DNA of 64,000 nt from Cryphonectria parasitica EP155 (GCF_011745365.1 NW_024468913.1:2914001-2978000), one strand, 5' to 3'; positions 1 through 12,900 are shown, counted from the stretch's first letter. Notes: generated by a model from the letters alone, not told the origin. Made by a program: numbers and translations.

Positions 1-1367
1 TCCAGGGAAGAACCACTAGTGTAAACCCAATGTGCAGGTGCTATAAACTATGTCATACAATCTATGTACTATAGAGATCAGCCCAAGCTGCAGCTGGGGT
101 AATGAAGTGTGAGGACTGGTTGCATGACTTATGCATGACATCGACCTGGTAGGGTCCATTGAAGAGGGGGAATCATGTCAGAACAAAAGCCATGAGAAAG
201 AAAGAAAAGATCAAAGGCAAAGAGGTCGAATAGGAAGGTGAACGCCCCATGATACCCAAGGCTTTCAGGGTGCAAAGACCTTCTGGAAGGGCCCAAATGG
301 ACCCCACATTCCACGTTGGACATCACTAGCTCCGTTTTGCCAGCAGGACTTGGGCAGCACTGTCCACCAAGGTTGACCTGGTGCCCCCCCCCCCCATCGA
401 GGCCTGCCTGAGCTTTGCTCTGCTGCTTTGTTAGTCAAGACCACCCAGCGCCTGGAGCCAGAGCTTGGAGCCTCGTAGTTTTCTACCCGACCTGACCTCA
501 TCTTTTGCCAACCTGCAACCTCACGACAATTATCTCTCAACGACATCATACCCCGCACCGCTTGCCATCACCACACCCAACCCATTTTCACAACATCTCT
601 GATTGCTTTCTGAAGGCTAGTCTTGCAATTCAACTGGCCCTGCCCTTCTATTCTGGTGAGTGCAGCCGAAGTTCACTGTGTCCTAGTCCTTGTGTTGCAG
701 ACTCCCAAATCCGCCCTGTCATCTGTGGCCGCTCCTTGTGCTGCGTGACCTTGCAGACCTCACCTCATCAACACCCAGAGCTGCTGCAGCCATATGAAGG
801 CGGTGTCGCGTGGATCAGTCCAGCATCCACTTTCACTTGCACCCCTCACCTCGCCTCTCTCCTCCTTTGCCTCAGTTGCTCAACCTGATCAGACCAGCCT
901 GTCCAGCTGGAGAGATCCCTTGCCTTTTTGTATTGGGCCTGCTCTGTAGTGAGCCCATTCTGCCGCGGCAGCCAAACCTAGCAACGAGAGAGCTTGTTCT
1001 GTCGCTCCTCCACATCCACGCCCCATCCCACCTCACCTGGCCTCAACCCTGCTCTCTCTGTCGTGGATGCGAGCCTCAACTGCGCTTCTTCTGCATCTAA
1101 CAAGTTACCTCTGCTTTCAGCTTTCTCTCCCACTCCCGCCACATTCCCAACCACATCGCTGTTTCGATTTATTTTCGCCTCCTACATCCTTCGATCTGCA
1201 TACCGGTCTCAGAACTCCCTCGAGTTTGCTGCCGACAAAGGACCTCCCCACCGAATCGACTGAACCGGTCTCGCACTACCAAGATACATCATTCCGTCGG
1301 GGTCCCGTTCAGCAGCTCACTGTAGCGTGGAGGCCGTCCTTCACCTACGCTCACGACAACCGCAACC
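1..1367. other. Upstream region without a supported gene
   Basis: No convincing coding region was found. A C12 run lies at 384-395. From about 505 to 1367 the plus strand is strongly pyrimidine-rich (CT/CA), which is typical of promoters and 5' leaders of highly expressed fungal genes and is probably the promoter and leader of the PP2A B subunit that starts at 1368. The open frames here are low-complexity Ser/Pro/His translations of this CT-rich DNA. Confidence 0.6.
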
Positions 1368-3263
1368 ATGGTGGACTCAGAACCTGGCTCGCCAACATGG
1401 AAGTTTACACAGTACGTCCTCCCCGCGTACCATATCCCTCTCTGCCATCTGATAAGTTTGACACGGGCGGCGGCGCTGTCGGCGGCCTTTTGCTGCGAGA
1501 GTGTCGATTTCGCACGTCAACCCTTTCGCTGTCGTACGTAGCTGACAAATGACAAGGTGCTTCGGAGACAAGGGCGATGTGGAGGATATCACGGAAGGTA
1601 CGGATCCTGTGTTGTTCTTCACTATCCACGCGTACTGCTAGGACACGCCTTGCTAATCCCCGAGGCCTCAGCTGATATCATATCGACCGTCGAGTTTGAC
1701 CACACGGGAAACTACCTGGCGACTGGCGACAAGGGTGGTCGGGTAGTGCTCTTTGAGCGCAACGAGACTGTGAGTTGGGCTTTTTCTGGCTGGTCACCGA
1801 TGCGATGTGCTGGCGGCAGCGTCTGACGGGAGCAATAGAAAAAAACCTGCGAGTACAAGTTCCACACCGAGTTCCAATCCCACGAGCCCGAATTCGACTA
1901 CCTCAAGTCTCTCGAGATCGAAGAGAAGATCAACAAGATCAAATGGTGCCGCCGACAGAACGCTTCCCACTACCTCCTGTCTACCAACGACAAGACGATC
2001 AAGCTATGGAAAGTCTTTGAGAAATCCCTGAAGGTGGTGGCCGAGAACAACCTCTCGAGCGAGGCCACGCCGGGCGGAATTGCAGGCGGTGGCGGCGCCC
2101 CGCGGGCGCTACCCAGTGCTATCAAGAATGCGGGTGATCTCAAGCTGCCTCGTTTGACACATCACGACACGGTCGTCGCAGCTGTTCCCCGGAAGACATA
2201 CGCGAACGCCCATGCCTACCACATCAACAGCATATCCGTCAACAGCGATGGGGAGACGTTCATTAGCAGTGACGATCTCCGCATAAATCTGTGGAACCTC
2301 AACATTCAGGACCAGAGTTTCAATATCGTGGACATCAAGCCCGCGAATATGGAAGAGCTTACGGAGGTCATCACAGCTGCTGAGTTCCACCCCATGAGCT
2401 GCAACTGGTTCATGTATGCGAGCTCCAAGGGCACAATCAAGCTAGCGGACATGCGTGAGAGCGCACTCTGCGACCAACACGCCAAGCGTAAGAACACCCT
2501 TTCCCACCACCTACTTGAGCATGTGTGAGGAATCCCTGGGCGGGGAAGCGGTCGCATGGCTAACATCTGCCTCACAGTGTTCGAGCAAGAGGAGGATCCA
2601 TCGGCGAGGTCCTTCTTCTCAGAGATCATCTCGTCAATCTCAGACGTGAGGTTCTCGTACGATGGCAGATACATCCTCTCCAGAGACTACCTGACCGTCA
2701 AGATCTGGGACGTCAACATGGAAAGGCAACCGGTCAAGACGATTCCAATCCACGAGCATCTCCGGCCCCGGCTCTGCGATACATACGAGAATGACAGCAT
2801 TTTCGACAAATTCGAGGTTGTGTTCTCTGGCGATGCCAAGAACGTGATGACCGGCAGCTACAATAACAACTTCATGATCTACCCGTCCGACCCGGAGAAG
2901 GAGGTGGAGGTTGTGCTACAGGCAGACAAGTCAGCCTTCAAGGCCAAGAAGGTTGGCGTGCCGACACCAATCAACTCCTCAACAAGCCCTACTGCCAATG
3001 GGGGCAAGAAGAATGGGTCCCGATCTGGCAGCCCTGCAGGTGCACAGAGAATGCGCAAGGAGACAGATGCAGACCAGATCGACTTCAACAAGAAGATCCT
3101 GCACATGAGCTGGCATCCATTTGAGGACAGCATCGCAATTGCAGCCACAAACAATGTGAGGATTAACTCCACCTCCCCCCCCCCTCCTCTGAGAGACATG
3201 CCATGTATCTTTTTCCTGCTTGCTGACATTTTGCTGTAGCTGTTCGTTTTCTCGGCATTGTAA
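1368..3263 (+). CDS. CDC55: Protein phosphatase 2A regulatory subunit B (B55/Cdc55 family, WD40)
   Basis: Regulatory B subunit that directs the PP2A catalytic/scaffold dimer to its substrates and acts in mitotic exit and morphogenesis. Six exons are inferred: 1368-1411, 1557-1597, 1672-1769, 1839-2487, 2578-3155 and 3240-3263, giving 477 aa with phases that agree at every junction. The N-terminus carries the family start ...[14 protein letters not shown], then WD40 blades including [25 protein letters not shown]-like and [12 protein letters not shown] segments, and [20 protein letters not shown]. The protein ends in LFVFSAL, encoded by a 24-nt last exon. Fungus-type insertions are a Gly/Ala/Pro segment near residue 135 and a Ser/Gly/Lys linker near residue 420. 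The start is the first ATG, in a good context (ACCATGG). Intron 5 contains a C10 run. Family assignment is secure; the exon ends are inferred from splice motifs. Confidence 0.93.
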
Positions 3264-5505
3264 ACATCTAGCATACAATCATCGTCATTTGATGCGCCTA
3301 GCAAAATTCCTTCATCTGCCTTGGCTGTGTGCCACTGGGGTCCCCAACCTGCTCTCTCACGACTTTCTCATCCTCTCCCTCTCGCGATTCCCACTTACCG
3401 TTCAAACATATTGGCTCCTCCAGTGGAACTCAGCGTGGCAATGAATTTGGCAATACTTGTTGGACTCTGTCACTGATGCTCAGAGCCTGCATGGAAGGTG
3501 ATAGAACTCGGCAATCTGAGGCCGGGCAAGGGGAGGTTGTGTAAGCCCAGCTCTACAGCATGCACCTGGAAGAAACACAACAGGTGCTGCTGGGGTGCTG
3601 CTGTGGCGAGGAGGGGGCTGGAGAAGGCAGATGCATTAGAGCTGGTGGAGAGGCAAAACAAGTCTGTTTGGCATAGAGCCTCCTTCAGCCCACAGAAGAC
3701 AAGAGACATGATTAGAAAGACTGGTTGTTTAAAAAGTGATGATATATGCTGTGGCCTTCGTCTTGTTCTTGTCTGAGTGAAAACCATATCTTCTTAAGTC
3801 TTCGACAAATCATGACCATATATAGCTTTGTGATTGATTAGCATGTGCTAGTGGTACAGCCGAGTTATATTCTCTCCCACATGTCTCAATCAGAGACGGT
3901 GAACACTCGTTATGCCACCGTCTCACCGAACTCGGAAGGTCTACCAGCTGCGCTTGAGATGCCATCCCCGGCGGTATACAGGCGCGCATAGAGCCATGGG
4001 TTAGCTTGCCACTCTGAACGTTACAGGTCACTTCAGTATGTCCTTCGTGGGATGAACAGCTGCCTCGCCGAGCGCTGGACTTTCCTCACATGATAATGTG
4101 AGAGATTTCAGTATTTGTGGAAGGGAGCTATCCTATCAACAACAAGATAGTGGGTGATTTGTGGTGGCAGTGGATCTACTTATGATGGGAGTGGCATAGA
4201 CATTACGTGCTATGGGCATGCTTCACACCCAGGCGGCCTTTCAAGCGCCATCCACTTAGTGCGTCAGTGACATATTGCTATCAGTTGACGAGGGCGAGCA
4301 TGATCTGCCATACGTAGTCCTTATTTGCCTCTTCCGTGGCAATTTCCTTCTCTTCTTACACATTTACCCATCGCCTCTTTCTCGAAACACTCCCCCCGGC
4401 CCACCGAGACCCCGAATATCTTCTTCTTGTCTTCCTTTTCAGCCGGATATATTCACAGTTGTATTTGTGTTGCTATGTCGCAAGGAAGAGAGAGCCATCC
4501 ATGGAGAGCCCTTGGACTTGTGACACTGTGACATTGTATGCTTATGTTGACCTTGGAATCGTGCCGTCATGGGCGTCATCCACTTTCTCCTGTGACATGA
4601 TCTAGGCGACTACCCACAGAGTTCACAATTGAGAAAGCCTCGATAGCCTAAGCGTTCGAGCCGCTCCATTATGAACAGTCAGTGACAAGCAGACCTCGCT
4701 GGATTCGACCGACACTGTGCCAGAGAATACCGGATTCTTTGGTTTACCATAAACCTTCCATGGTATCAAACATTGCTAGTCGATAGTATTCTTAGTGTGT
4801 GGTCTGGAACTTGAGATCTTTACTCATCATCCCAAAGGTCTTGACACGTGTGATGCCGAACTGCTTTAGGAGAGATCAGCGGTCTTCATGAAGCACTGGG
4901 CGACTACTTACACTCTGCAAATCCATGACATCTACTCTGCGCTCTGAATTCAGAGGGTCACATGTTTCCCTTGGTTGATAATTTCAGAATGCTCAAACAC
5001 ATGGGAATGTATCAAGCTTACGCAAGGTTATGGCTTCAGAAGACTTGCCGTCTAGACTTGCTTGAACATCACCTAAAGGAAAGCCAAAGGGGTCACTTGT
5101 GGCAATTAACCAGCCTGTATAACCAGTAAGTGCCTGACTTTCAATTTTACGGCAGGGAGTCATATGCAGCCAGAATCAGTGACGATTAGAATATGCACTA
5201 TCTTGCCCAGACCGCACACTATCATGCTTGAACTGTATACCGTTGTGCCCAAGCCACCCTAACTATCACGCTTCACGTAAAGAAACACAACGGATCTTTC
5301 TGAATCTGACAAACTCCTCTCTAAGGCGACGCTCGTTAGCTGCGTTAATCTCAACCACCTGACCACTTAGCTGCGGAGCAAAGCATGTGTAAACGAGATG
5401 ATCGTTCCGAAGTGAGGTCCCTCACGGGTATATAAAGCTGCCTTGTGGTCCCCCTCTGAGTTTTGAAGAGAGATCCTCATCCTTACAACCAACAACAAAT
5501 TCAAG
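3264..5505. other. Gene-free interval of 2.2 kb
   Basis: This holds the 3' end of the PP2A B gene and the promoter of the CFEM gene. Open frames are short and do not resemble proteins. At about 5202-5229 and 5244-5273 there are two diverged copies of a roughly 28-bp sequence (core TGCCCA..CC..CTATCA.GCTT). Nothing else is supported. Confidence 0.5.
5429..5436 (+). promoter_or_regulatory. TATA box of the CFEM gene
   Basis: TATATAAA lies about 70 bp upstream of the ATG at 5506, the usual arrangement for strongly regulated fungal secreted-protein genes. The leader between them has the CA-rich context (CAACAACAAATTCAAG) common before fungal start codons. Confidence 0.65.
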
Positions 5506-5914
5506 ATGCAAACCAAGACTCTGTTCCTCGCTGCTCTGGCTTCTCTGGCCGCCACCGGCGCGGCCATGAAATGCGCAGTATGTTTAGCCCCAGACTGTTA
5601 CTCGACAGATACCGTACTAATAGCACATCTCATACTCACAGATGAGTTGCGCAGAGAAGATCGGCCGCGCAGGCGGCTGTACAGATTTGCCCTGCCTCTG
5701 CTCGCGCGTGGAGGAGTTCTGTGGGCCCATCGAGGCCTGCGTCTTCTCGGAGTGTTCCCCTGGCGAGATAGATGGTGCGTACATGGGACCCACCCTTCCC
5801 AAAATCCTTTGGACCCCCAATATAGAGTCACTTCGGACTGACAAGTGCTTTGTGGCTATCGAAATTCTAGATTCTCGCAAGATGCCTTGCCTGTTCTGTC
5901 ACCACCAGTGCTGA
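5506..5914 (+). CDS. Small secreted CFEM-domain protein
   Basis: Proposed exons 5506-5577, 5642-5774 and 5871-5914 encode about 82 aa. Residues 1-20 form a signal peptide (MQTKTLFLAALASLAATGAA). The mature part follows the CFEM spacing: C-x3-C-x9-C-TDLP-C-x-C, then Cys after 6 and 12 residues and another 4 later. The Asp in CTDLPCLC is the residue that contacts haem iron in haem-binding CFEM proteins, so haem or iron capture is possible; surface adhesion or an effector role are alternatives. One Cys (in EEFC) is additional to the usual eight and the tail is Cys-rich. Intron 1 is clear (GTATGT...CAG, phase 0). Intron 2 (5775-5870, GTGCGT, CTGAC, TAG) is 96 nt with no stop, so its retention would stay in frame and give a longer tail. 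No GPI-anchor signal is visible. Confidence 0.75.
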
Positions 5915-7877
5915 ACGGAGATCTTGTTGAGGACCCAGTCGAGAGGGGGGGGGGGGTTTCTCTGTGGGTTTTCTGCAAGTCTCGATGCAATGGTTTCCGG
6001 ACAGTTGGGCATGAAGAAGACATGCTGGGGGGAAGCCTTTGGTCTCTTCACATGTTGTGTATCTGAGGCATCGATGCAATGGATCCGGACAGTTGGGCAT
6101 GAAGAAGACATGCTGGGGGGAAGCCTTTTGTCTCTTCACATGTTGTGTATCTGGGGCATGATGAACAGAATGTCCCGTGTGTGCCGCCCGCCTCTGCACG
6201 TTGTACTCGGATTTCGGAGTTGCTAGACAGGAGTGTCATCGCTCGTCGATTAGCGAATAATCATACATACCTACCGAATCTTCGTTTGAAAACCCTTTTG
6301 AGAGCCAGTAGGAAAGATATTACCCATCTCTGGGAAGACGTGTAGGATGTCAAGTCAAGGTGGGGTTTAAAAGGAAAGAGAGAGACAGGGACCCCAGTCT
6401 TGTCGGTTCGGCCCGCCATCCCTGCGGGGGTCATGTCCGAGTCCGGATACTGGCACGAGAAGATCTTGTGAGGGGAGATACAGATGTTCTCTCCCTCTTG
6501 ATGACTTCAATCAAAGGCTTTATGTGCCTGCTACAACTCTTTTCCTCGTGCTCGAATATAGACGACAAAATGTGAGTATACTAAGGTCGAGACCCCGATA
6601 GAGCAAGAGACCACTGCATCGCCCCCAGGTACACTTCCGCAATACATATACAGGCACGGAGCCTCGTACGACTTTGTTTGCCACCACTCCTGATGTCTTT
6701 ATACACAGAGTATATGAAGCATGCTGGCACCAAGATTCAGACCTTGAGCCTTGCCGAATGGTTGGAGAGGATGATAGTCGATGGGCGCCTTTGCATGCAA
6801 GATGAAATGCGTACAGCGTCACTACTCGTGGAATGGGGACTGTGTGCCCTCAAGGCTGTCGGAATATGTTGGGGCACAAATTCGAAGTTTACATCTTTGG
6901 ACCGTTTGTGATATCTAGCCAGAGTGCCTAGACCAAGGTACCAACTGCTTGGCTGTCTACAACAAGAAGACGAAGGCTCCGGGCTTGTGGTATTTTGCCT
7001 GTCATTGCTGTTGATGAGCCTTGCGCAGGATCTATAAAGCCGACGGTGCCGGATGTTGCCCAGCGAAGGTGTGACATCCATTACGGTTTTCGACTTGCCA
7101 CATCAGTCCCACCCATCCCCTCTCCAAGCATTTCAATCGCAGGTACCCGCATCTTCCCAAGCTAAATAATGCACAGCCGTCTTGAAATAGCCGGATAGAT
7201 AATGCTTGATCGGCAGATGGGTGCCGATACTCCCTGAAGGTGCGGGGTGAATAGGTGGGAGGACCCCTGGAAGGTATCGACTGCAGCCCCTGGTGCGCCT
7301 GCAGCTGGGGCAACCATTCAGAAGCTCTGCCGTACCCGTGCCGCTGAGGCCACTTCATCCTGCCAAGATGAGAAGTGACAACCTTCTGGGCTCAACCTCC
7401 CCCCAATGATACCTCGCGAGACCCTGTCTTGACACGACACTGTCACGCGAACGGACTTTTCACGATCGCCCTTGGTCTTGGACACGTTCTTTACCCAAAT
7501 TTTTCTTCTTCTTGGTGTTTTCTCGATACACTTGGTGTGTCTTGTTTTGCCAGCTGAGGCTCAATTGCTGTACCTGACCAGAAAGGCCTAGGCCCCTAAC
7601 TAGCCCGTCTGCGCGCCACCCCGAAAACGCCACAAAAGGCTGCAAGCGATCCCCCGGTACATTCCCGCCCCTTGAGCTCGCAAGAATATTCGACATACGT
7701 ACGTCCCTGCTGGCGGCCGCTTTGAGCTCAGCCAGAGTGCTCTCATCTCTCGCTCTCTCCCTTGGCCCATCTACGAAACACGACGCGTGTTGAGCCCGCC
7801 CCCCTCCACTACCACCACCGCTCGCCCGCTCCGCACCTGTGGCCCTTTGCTCGTCCTCGAACCGACCTCTTGCGTAA
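5915..7877. other. Interval of 2 kb without a supported gene
   Basis: It starts with a G12 run (5945-5956) and the 88-bp tandem duplication described separately. The remainder to about 7650 has only short, unconvincing open frames. The last 250 bp are C-rich and are probably the promoter and leader of the nucleotide-sugar transporter. Confidence 0.5.
5982..6158. repeat. Tandem duplication, two copies of about 88 bp
   Basis: Copy A is 5982-6070 and copy B is 6071-6158. Both begin TCGATGCAATGG and share a long identical core (GGACAGTTGGGCATGAAG onward). They differ by about three substitutions and a 1-nt indel (TTTCCGG against ATCCGG; CTTTGGTC against CTTTTGTC; CTGAGG against CTGGGG). The pair lies 68 bp past the CFEM stop codon, perhaps in its 3' UTR. 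Confidence 0.9.
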
Positions 7878-9269
7878 ATGACGACCTCCCGCCCGACTCG
7901 ACGACGACAGCCCTCTTCCCTACAGAAAGCCCAGCAACATGCGGCTTCCTCGGCTCCTATGACGCCCCGAGTCATCAATGCTGCTCCATCCCTGGAGAAA
8001 GCTGAGATTCATGGCATAGACGACCAGAGGCCTATGTCCTCCAAGATCATGGGCATGCTGGGCCGCATCTTCATCGAGACCATCCCGCAATGGCTTACCG
8101 TCGGGGCCATGCTGCTCCTGATCTTCGGGGGATGCTGCTCCAATGTCTTTGCCCTCGAAGCTATCATCCAGTCAGTGCCCAGCCTTCTCATTATCCCTCC
8201 TGAGCCCTGCCCAGACATGCAATGCTAACGGAATACCTCTCTCGGACAGGGTCGAGCCCGCCAGCGGTACTCTTCTGACCTTTGTCCAGTTCCTCTTCGT
8301 TGCCGTCACGGGCTACGTCTCCCAGTTCGACAACACTCGGCCGCCCCTCTTCATCCGGCCGAACAAGGTTCCCTTGAAGCGCTGGCTGATCAACATTGTG
8401 TTGTTTTTCAGCATCAACACGCTGAACAACCATGCCTTCAGCTACGACATCTCCGTACCGGTGCATATCATCCTCAGGTCTGGAGGCAGTATCACGACTA
8501 TGATTGCTGGGAGCATCTGGGGCAAGAGATATTCTCGCATACAGCTCACGGCTGTGGTGTTGCTGACCATTGGCGTCATCATCGCCGCCTGGTCTGATGC
8601 GCAGACTAAGGTGAGAACCGGGCAATTAGGAAGAAGAACCACCTAGGCTTCTATGCTGACAAAAGACAGGGCACAGCGGAAGCAAAGGCCGGAAGTGCCG
8701 CGAGCTTCAATATCGGCCTCGCCATCCTTCTTTTCGCCCAGATCCTCTCCGCGATCATGGGTCTATATACCGAGGAGACGTACCGAAAATACGGGCCTCA
8801 TTGGAAGGAAAACCTTTTCTACTCGCATCTTTTATCTCTGCCGCTTTTCATTCCATTCATGCCATCCATGTGGAGACAATGGAACAAGCTGGCGAGCAGC
8901 CCGCCTCTGCCTCTCCCGATTGCCGACTTGTTCGGCCTCGAAAAACTCCCGGCCGATATCCAACAAGGCATTGACAAGATTCACATTCCGAGCCAGATCT
9001 TCTATCTGGTCATGAATGTTTTGACGCAGTATGCGTGCATTCGGGGCGTCAATTTACTTGCGGCAGCGTCGTCGGCCCTGACTGTCACGATTGTCTTGAA
9101 CATTCGCAAACTTGTGAGCCTCCTGCTCAGCATCTGGCTGTTTGGGAACCAACTGGCCACGGGCACCCTCCTCGGTGCTTGTATAGTGTTCTTCGCAGGG
9201 GGCCTGTATTCTCTCGATCCTGGCAAGAAGACCAAGCCACAGCCTGTCAGGCTCACAAAGGTTGGTTGA
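7878..9269 (+). CDS. YEA4: UDP-N-acetylglucosamine transporter (UAA family, Yea4/SLC35B4-like)
   Basis: Multi-pass ER/Golgi nucleotide-sugar carrier, expected to supply UDP-GlcNAc for glycosylation or chitin-linked processes. Exons 7878-8170, 8250-8610 and 8670-9269 encode 417 aa with consistent phases. After a basic, Ser/Thr-rich cytosolic N-terminus of about 65 residues there are about ten hydrophobic segments. UAA-family landmarks include GGCCSNVFALEAI, LLTFVQFLFVA, the NNHAFSYDISVPVHIILRSGG region, and the C-terminal block around SSALTVTIVLNIRKLVSLLLS. The Lys-containing C-terminus (KKTKP) could help ER retention. Intron 1 uses the less common donor GTCAGT. Substrate specificity is inferred from the closest remembered family; UDP-Gal or other nucleotide sugars cannot be excluded. 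Confidence 0.88.
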
Positions 9270-9913
9270 GCGTTCTTTCGATAAAAGATTACTGCATAAG
9301 GCGCCTCTATCATAAAAAGGCGATAGTGTCAATAGCATTAGACGGGAATTTTCTCATACAAAGCTGAGAAGAGCGGTATACAATAAAATATTGGATCTTT
9401 CTAAATTTGTCCTTTGCAGAATCCTGCGACTTACGTGGCTGTTTTTGGAACAATCGGGGTTTTTCTTCGCAACCACTATCTGCAAATAAAGTTATGAGAT
9501 CCTGCAGGGCTAAGCAGATCACCGTGGGGGCTCTGAAGCACGTCTGCCGCGCCCAGAGCCCTGGAAATAGGGCAAAGGCTAGAACATTAGCTGGCTGGAA
9601 GCACTAATAATAGCCCTGCAGCTGGTATCCTCCAGACGTCATTTCTGGCGTCTCTTCTGAACCCCTCCACTGCTGGGGATCCCTGGATACGCTGCAGCGA
9701 ACGAAAAATGGTGGGGAGCTCCGCGGTCGAGTCTCCCTCATCAGTCACACCGACTGGTCACATTGACATTTGATTCCAAATTATACATCTGCCTTAACAA
9801 AACTTTCAGCACAATTACGTGTGACCTCTGGAGTATACGCTGATCGTCCTTTTCTTCAACTTGACAGCGTTGTGATACAAGTCGTCGCACTCTCAGTGCG
9901 CATTCTGCACATA
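9270..9913. other. Intergenic, transporter 3' end to AMP deaminase promoter
   Basis: About 640 bp with no protein-like frame. A moderately AT-rich stretch at 9290-9400 suits a 3' end. The last 150 bp, with CAACTTGACAGCG and short C-rich stretches, are probably the AMP deaminase promoter and leader. Confidence 0.5.
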
Positions 9914-12900
9914 ATGGCCGGCAAGTTGTGACGAGAGCACACTCACTCCGCAGAGCTCCCTTGGACGCCTTAGCTGCTTTGGAGCCTTCGACTGTGGTTA
10001 CACAACTAACGAGAACCTTGTCTCAGATAACGCCCTCCTCGATGCTCCCACCCCCGGTTTCGACTCTCCTCAGCTCGACCCCATCGCCATGTCTCTCGCG
10101 CCCGATTCTGACGAGGAAGAGGGCACCGCGGCACACCAGAGCCGCAGCACAGGTTCGGGGGAAGATGGTCGTCCGCACACGAGTTCCAAGACCACACCTG
10201 AAGAGGAAGATGAGGAGGTGCTCCTGAGAGATATGCCCAAGAAGACTGCCTTCTACGACCCCGTGGCGGAGCGCCAGATGACGCATACCGACGCGAAACT
10301 CTTTTACCAGCGCAGCCAGCTTGACCAGAAGGCCGGCGGACAGCCTTGGGCCTCATCAGCGTACGGAGGCAGCGTTCTTGGCAGCCCTGTCATGTCTCAT
10401 GTGGGAGAACATCAGACGGAAAAAATTCTCGGCACATCCTATGAGCTGCCAACCTCTGCATGGCCGCAGGCAGGTGGCGACAGTGTCCCCGGTAGTGTCT
10501 CTAAGAAAGATACTGCCCACTTCGCCTTTCCCAGCAACCGCAGCCAGGCCGGCAGCCAGCCCAATGTGCCCAGGGTGCCCAGTGGTCTTGGAGTGAGTGC
10601 CCACGACGCGGTATATCAGGCACAGCTGGATATGAGCACGGGCGCGCCCCAGGGAATTGGTAGTGCCTCCTACGTAGGCGCTGACCCGTCCGTCACAGCT
10701 GAGCTCAGCAGTATTCTCAAAAATGTCCAGAAGATATTGGACATTCGAAACAAGTATATCCGGCTGTCTTTGCAAGGAACGACGGACAATCCAAAGGACG
10801 ATCCGAGCTGGCCAGTCTACCCGCCTCCTCCACAGCCTGCCTGGGTGGAAGAGCAGGACAAGGGGGTGAACCCGAGCACCAGTGCCAACAATAGCATGAA
10901 CAACAGCATGACGACCCTGCCACAGGATCAAATTCCGGAGCAACACCCCAAGAGGAAGAGGCGCAAGCCTGGCGAGGACATCGGGGAGGATTTCGATATG
11001 GCCTTCTTCGAGCCCCTGCCTGGTGCAAGCGAGATGACCTTTGGTCTTGATGCCAACGGCGTCTATCAGGTGTTCGAAAATGAAGAGGCCCAAAAAGCCG
11101 ACACCCCAGCTGTGAATGTGCCGACCATCAAGGAGTATTATATTGACTTGGATACGATCCTGTCCATCTCGTCCGATGGTCCGTCCAAGAGTTTTGCGTT
11201 CCGCCGGCTGCAGTATCTAGAGGGCAAGTACAATCTCTACGCCCTCCTAAATGAGTACCAGGAGACTGCCGATACCAAGAAGGTGCCTCATCGTGACTTC
11301 TACAATGTCAGAAAAGTCGACACCCACGTGCACCACTCGGCCTGTATGAACCAGAAGCATCTCCTTCGATTCATCAAGAGCAAGATGAAGAAGTCTCCTG
11401 ACGAGGTGGTCCTTCACAGGGATGGCAAATATCTCACACTGGCCGAGGTGTTTCAGAGCATCAACTTGACGGCCTACGATCTCAGTATTGACACCTTGGA
11501 TATGCATGCTCACACCGACTCGTTTCACCGCTTTGACAAGTTCAATCTCAAATACAACCCTGTCGGAGAGTCTCGCCTGCGAACAATTTTTTTGAAGACG
11601 GACAACCTTATCAAGGGGCGGTATCTGGCAGAGATCTCAAAGGAGGTCATAGCAGATCTGGAATCAAGCAAGTATCAGATGGTTGAGTGGCGCATCTCGA
11701 TTTACGGCCGGAGCATGGATGAGTGGGACAAGCTCGCTGCATGGGTGGTTGATAACAAGCTGTTTTCGCACAATGTCAGGTGGCTCATCCAGATCCCCCG
11801 CCTGTACGATGTATACAAGGCAAGCGGGACGATGGAGACGTACGAGCAGATCGTGAAGAACATCTTCCAGCCCCTCTTCGAGGTGACCAAGGATCCTCAG
11901 TCTCACCCCAAACTCCACGTCTTCCTGCAGCGCGTTGTCGGTATCGACAGCGTGGATGACGAGAGCAAGGTTGAGCGGCGTCTGTTCAGAAAGTACCCGG
12001 TCCCTCGGGACTGGGACACCAAGCAGAACCCTCCCTACAGCTACTGGATCTACTACCTCTTCGCCAACATGACGTCGCTCAACTTCTGGAGGAAGCAGCG
12101 CGGCTTCAACACGTTCGTCCTGCGGCCGCACTGCGGTGAAGCCGGAGATGTGGAGCATCTCGCAGTCGCAGCCCAGTGCGCGCACAGCATCAGCCACGGC
12201 CTGCTGCTGCGAAAGGTACCGCTCCTGCAGTATATCTTTTACCTCGAGCAGATCGGTGTTGCCATGTCGCCCCTCAGCAACAACGCGCTCTTCCTTGCTC
12301 TCGAGAGAAATCCCTTCTTCCAGTACTTCAAGCGCGGTCTGAATGTGTCACTCTCCACAGATGACCCGCTGCAATTCGCGTACACCAAGGAACCACTGAT
12401 GGAGGAGTACGCGGTCGCTGCGCAGATCTACAAGCTGAGCCCCATCGATATGTGCGAGCTCGCAAAGAATTCGGTCAAGCAGAGCGGATATGAGCACTCG
12501 ATCAAGCAGCACTGGCTCGGCCACGACTTCTTGATCCCGGGATACCGGGGCAATACAATGGTCAAGACGAATGTGCCTGACCGGAGAGAGGAATTCCGTT
12601 ATCGTACGCTGAGCGAGGAACGGCAGATGTGAGTTTCGCTTTTTTTCCCCTCTTTCTTTCTTTCCTTCCTCCCTTTGTCTTTCTTCTTTCCCTTCTCTCG
12701 CTTTGTCTTATTTTGTCTTCTTTTTCTTTTCTCCCCCTTGTCCTTTCAAACGTTTTCCACACCAACGAATGCAGAGAGCTGACATTGAGTAAAGGGTGGA
12801 AATGTATGTCTCGTACAGCAACTCAACCGTCAACCCCACCACTGCAGAAGCCAGCACAGTTGCCTCAGCCGCGCCCAACACACCAGTGACGTCTCTCAAG

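Noticed and set aside
505..1552. Ser/Pro/His-rich frames upstream of the PP2A B gene
   Set aside because: They translate a CT-rich leader or promoter; low complexity and mutually overlapping.
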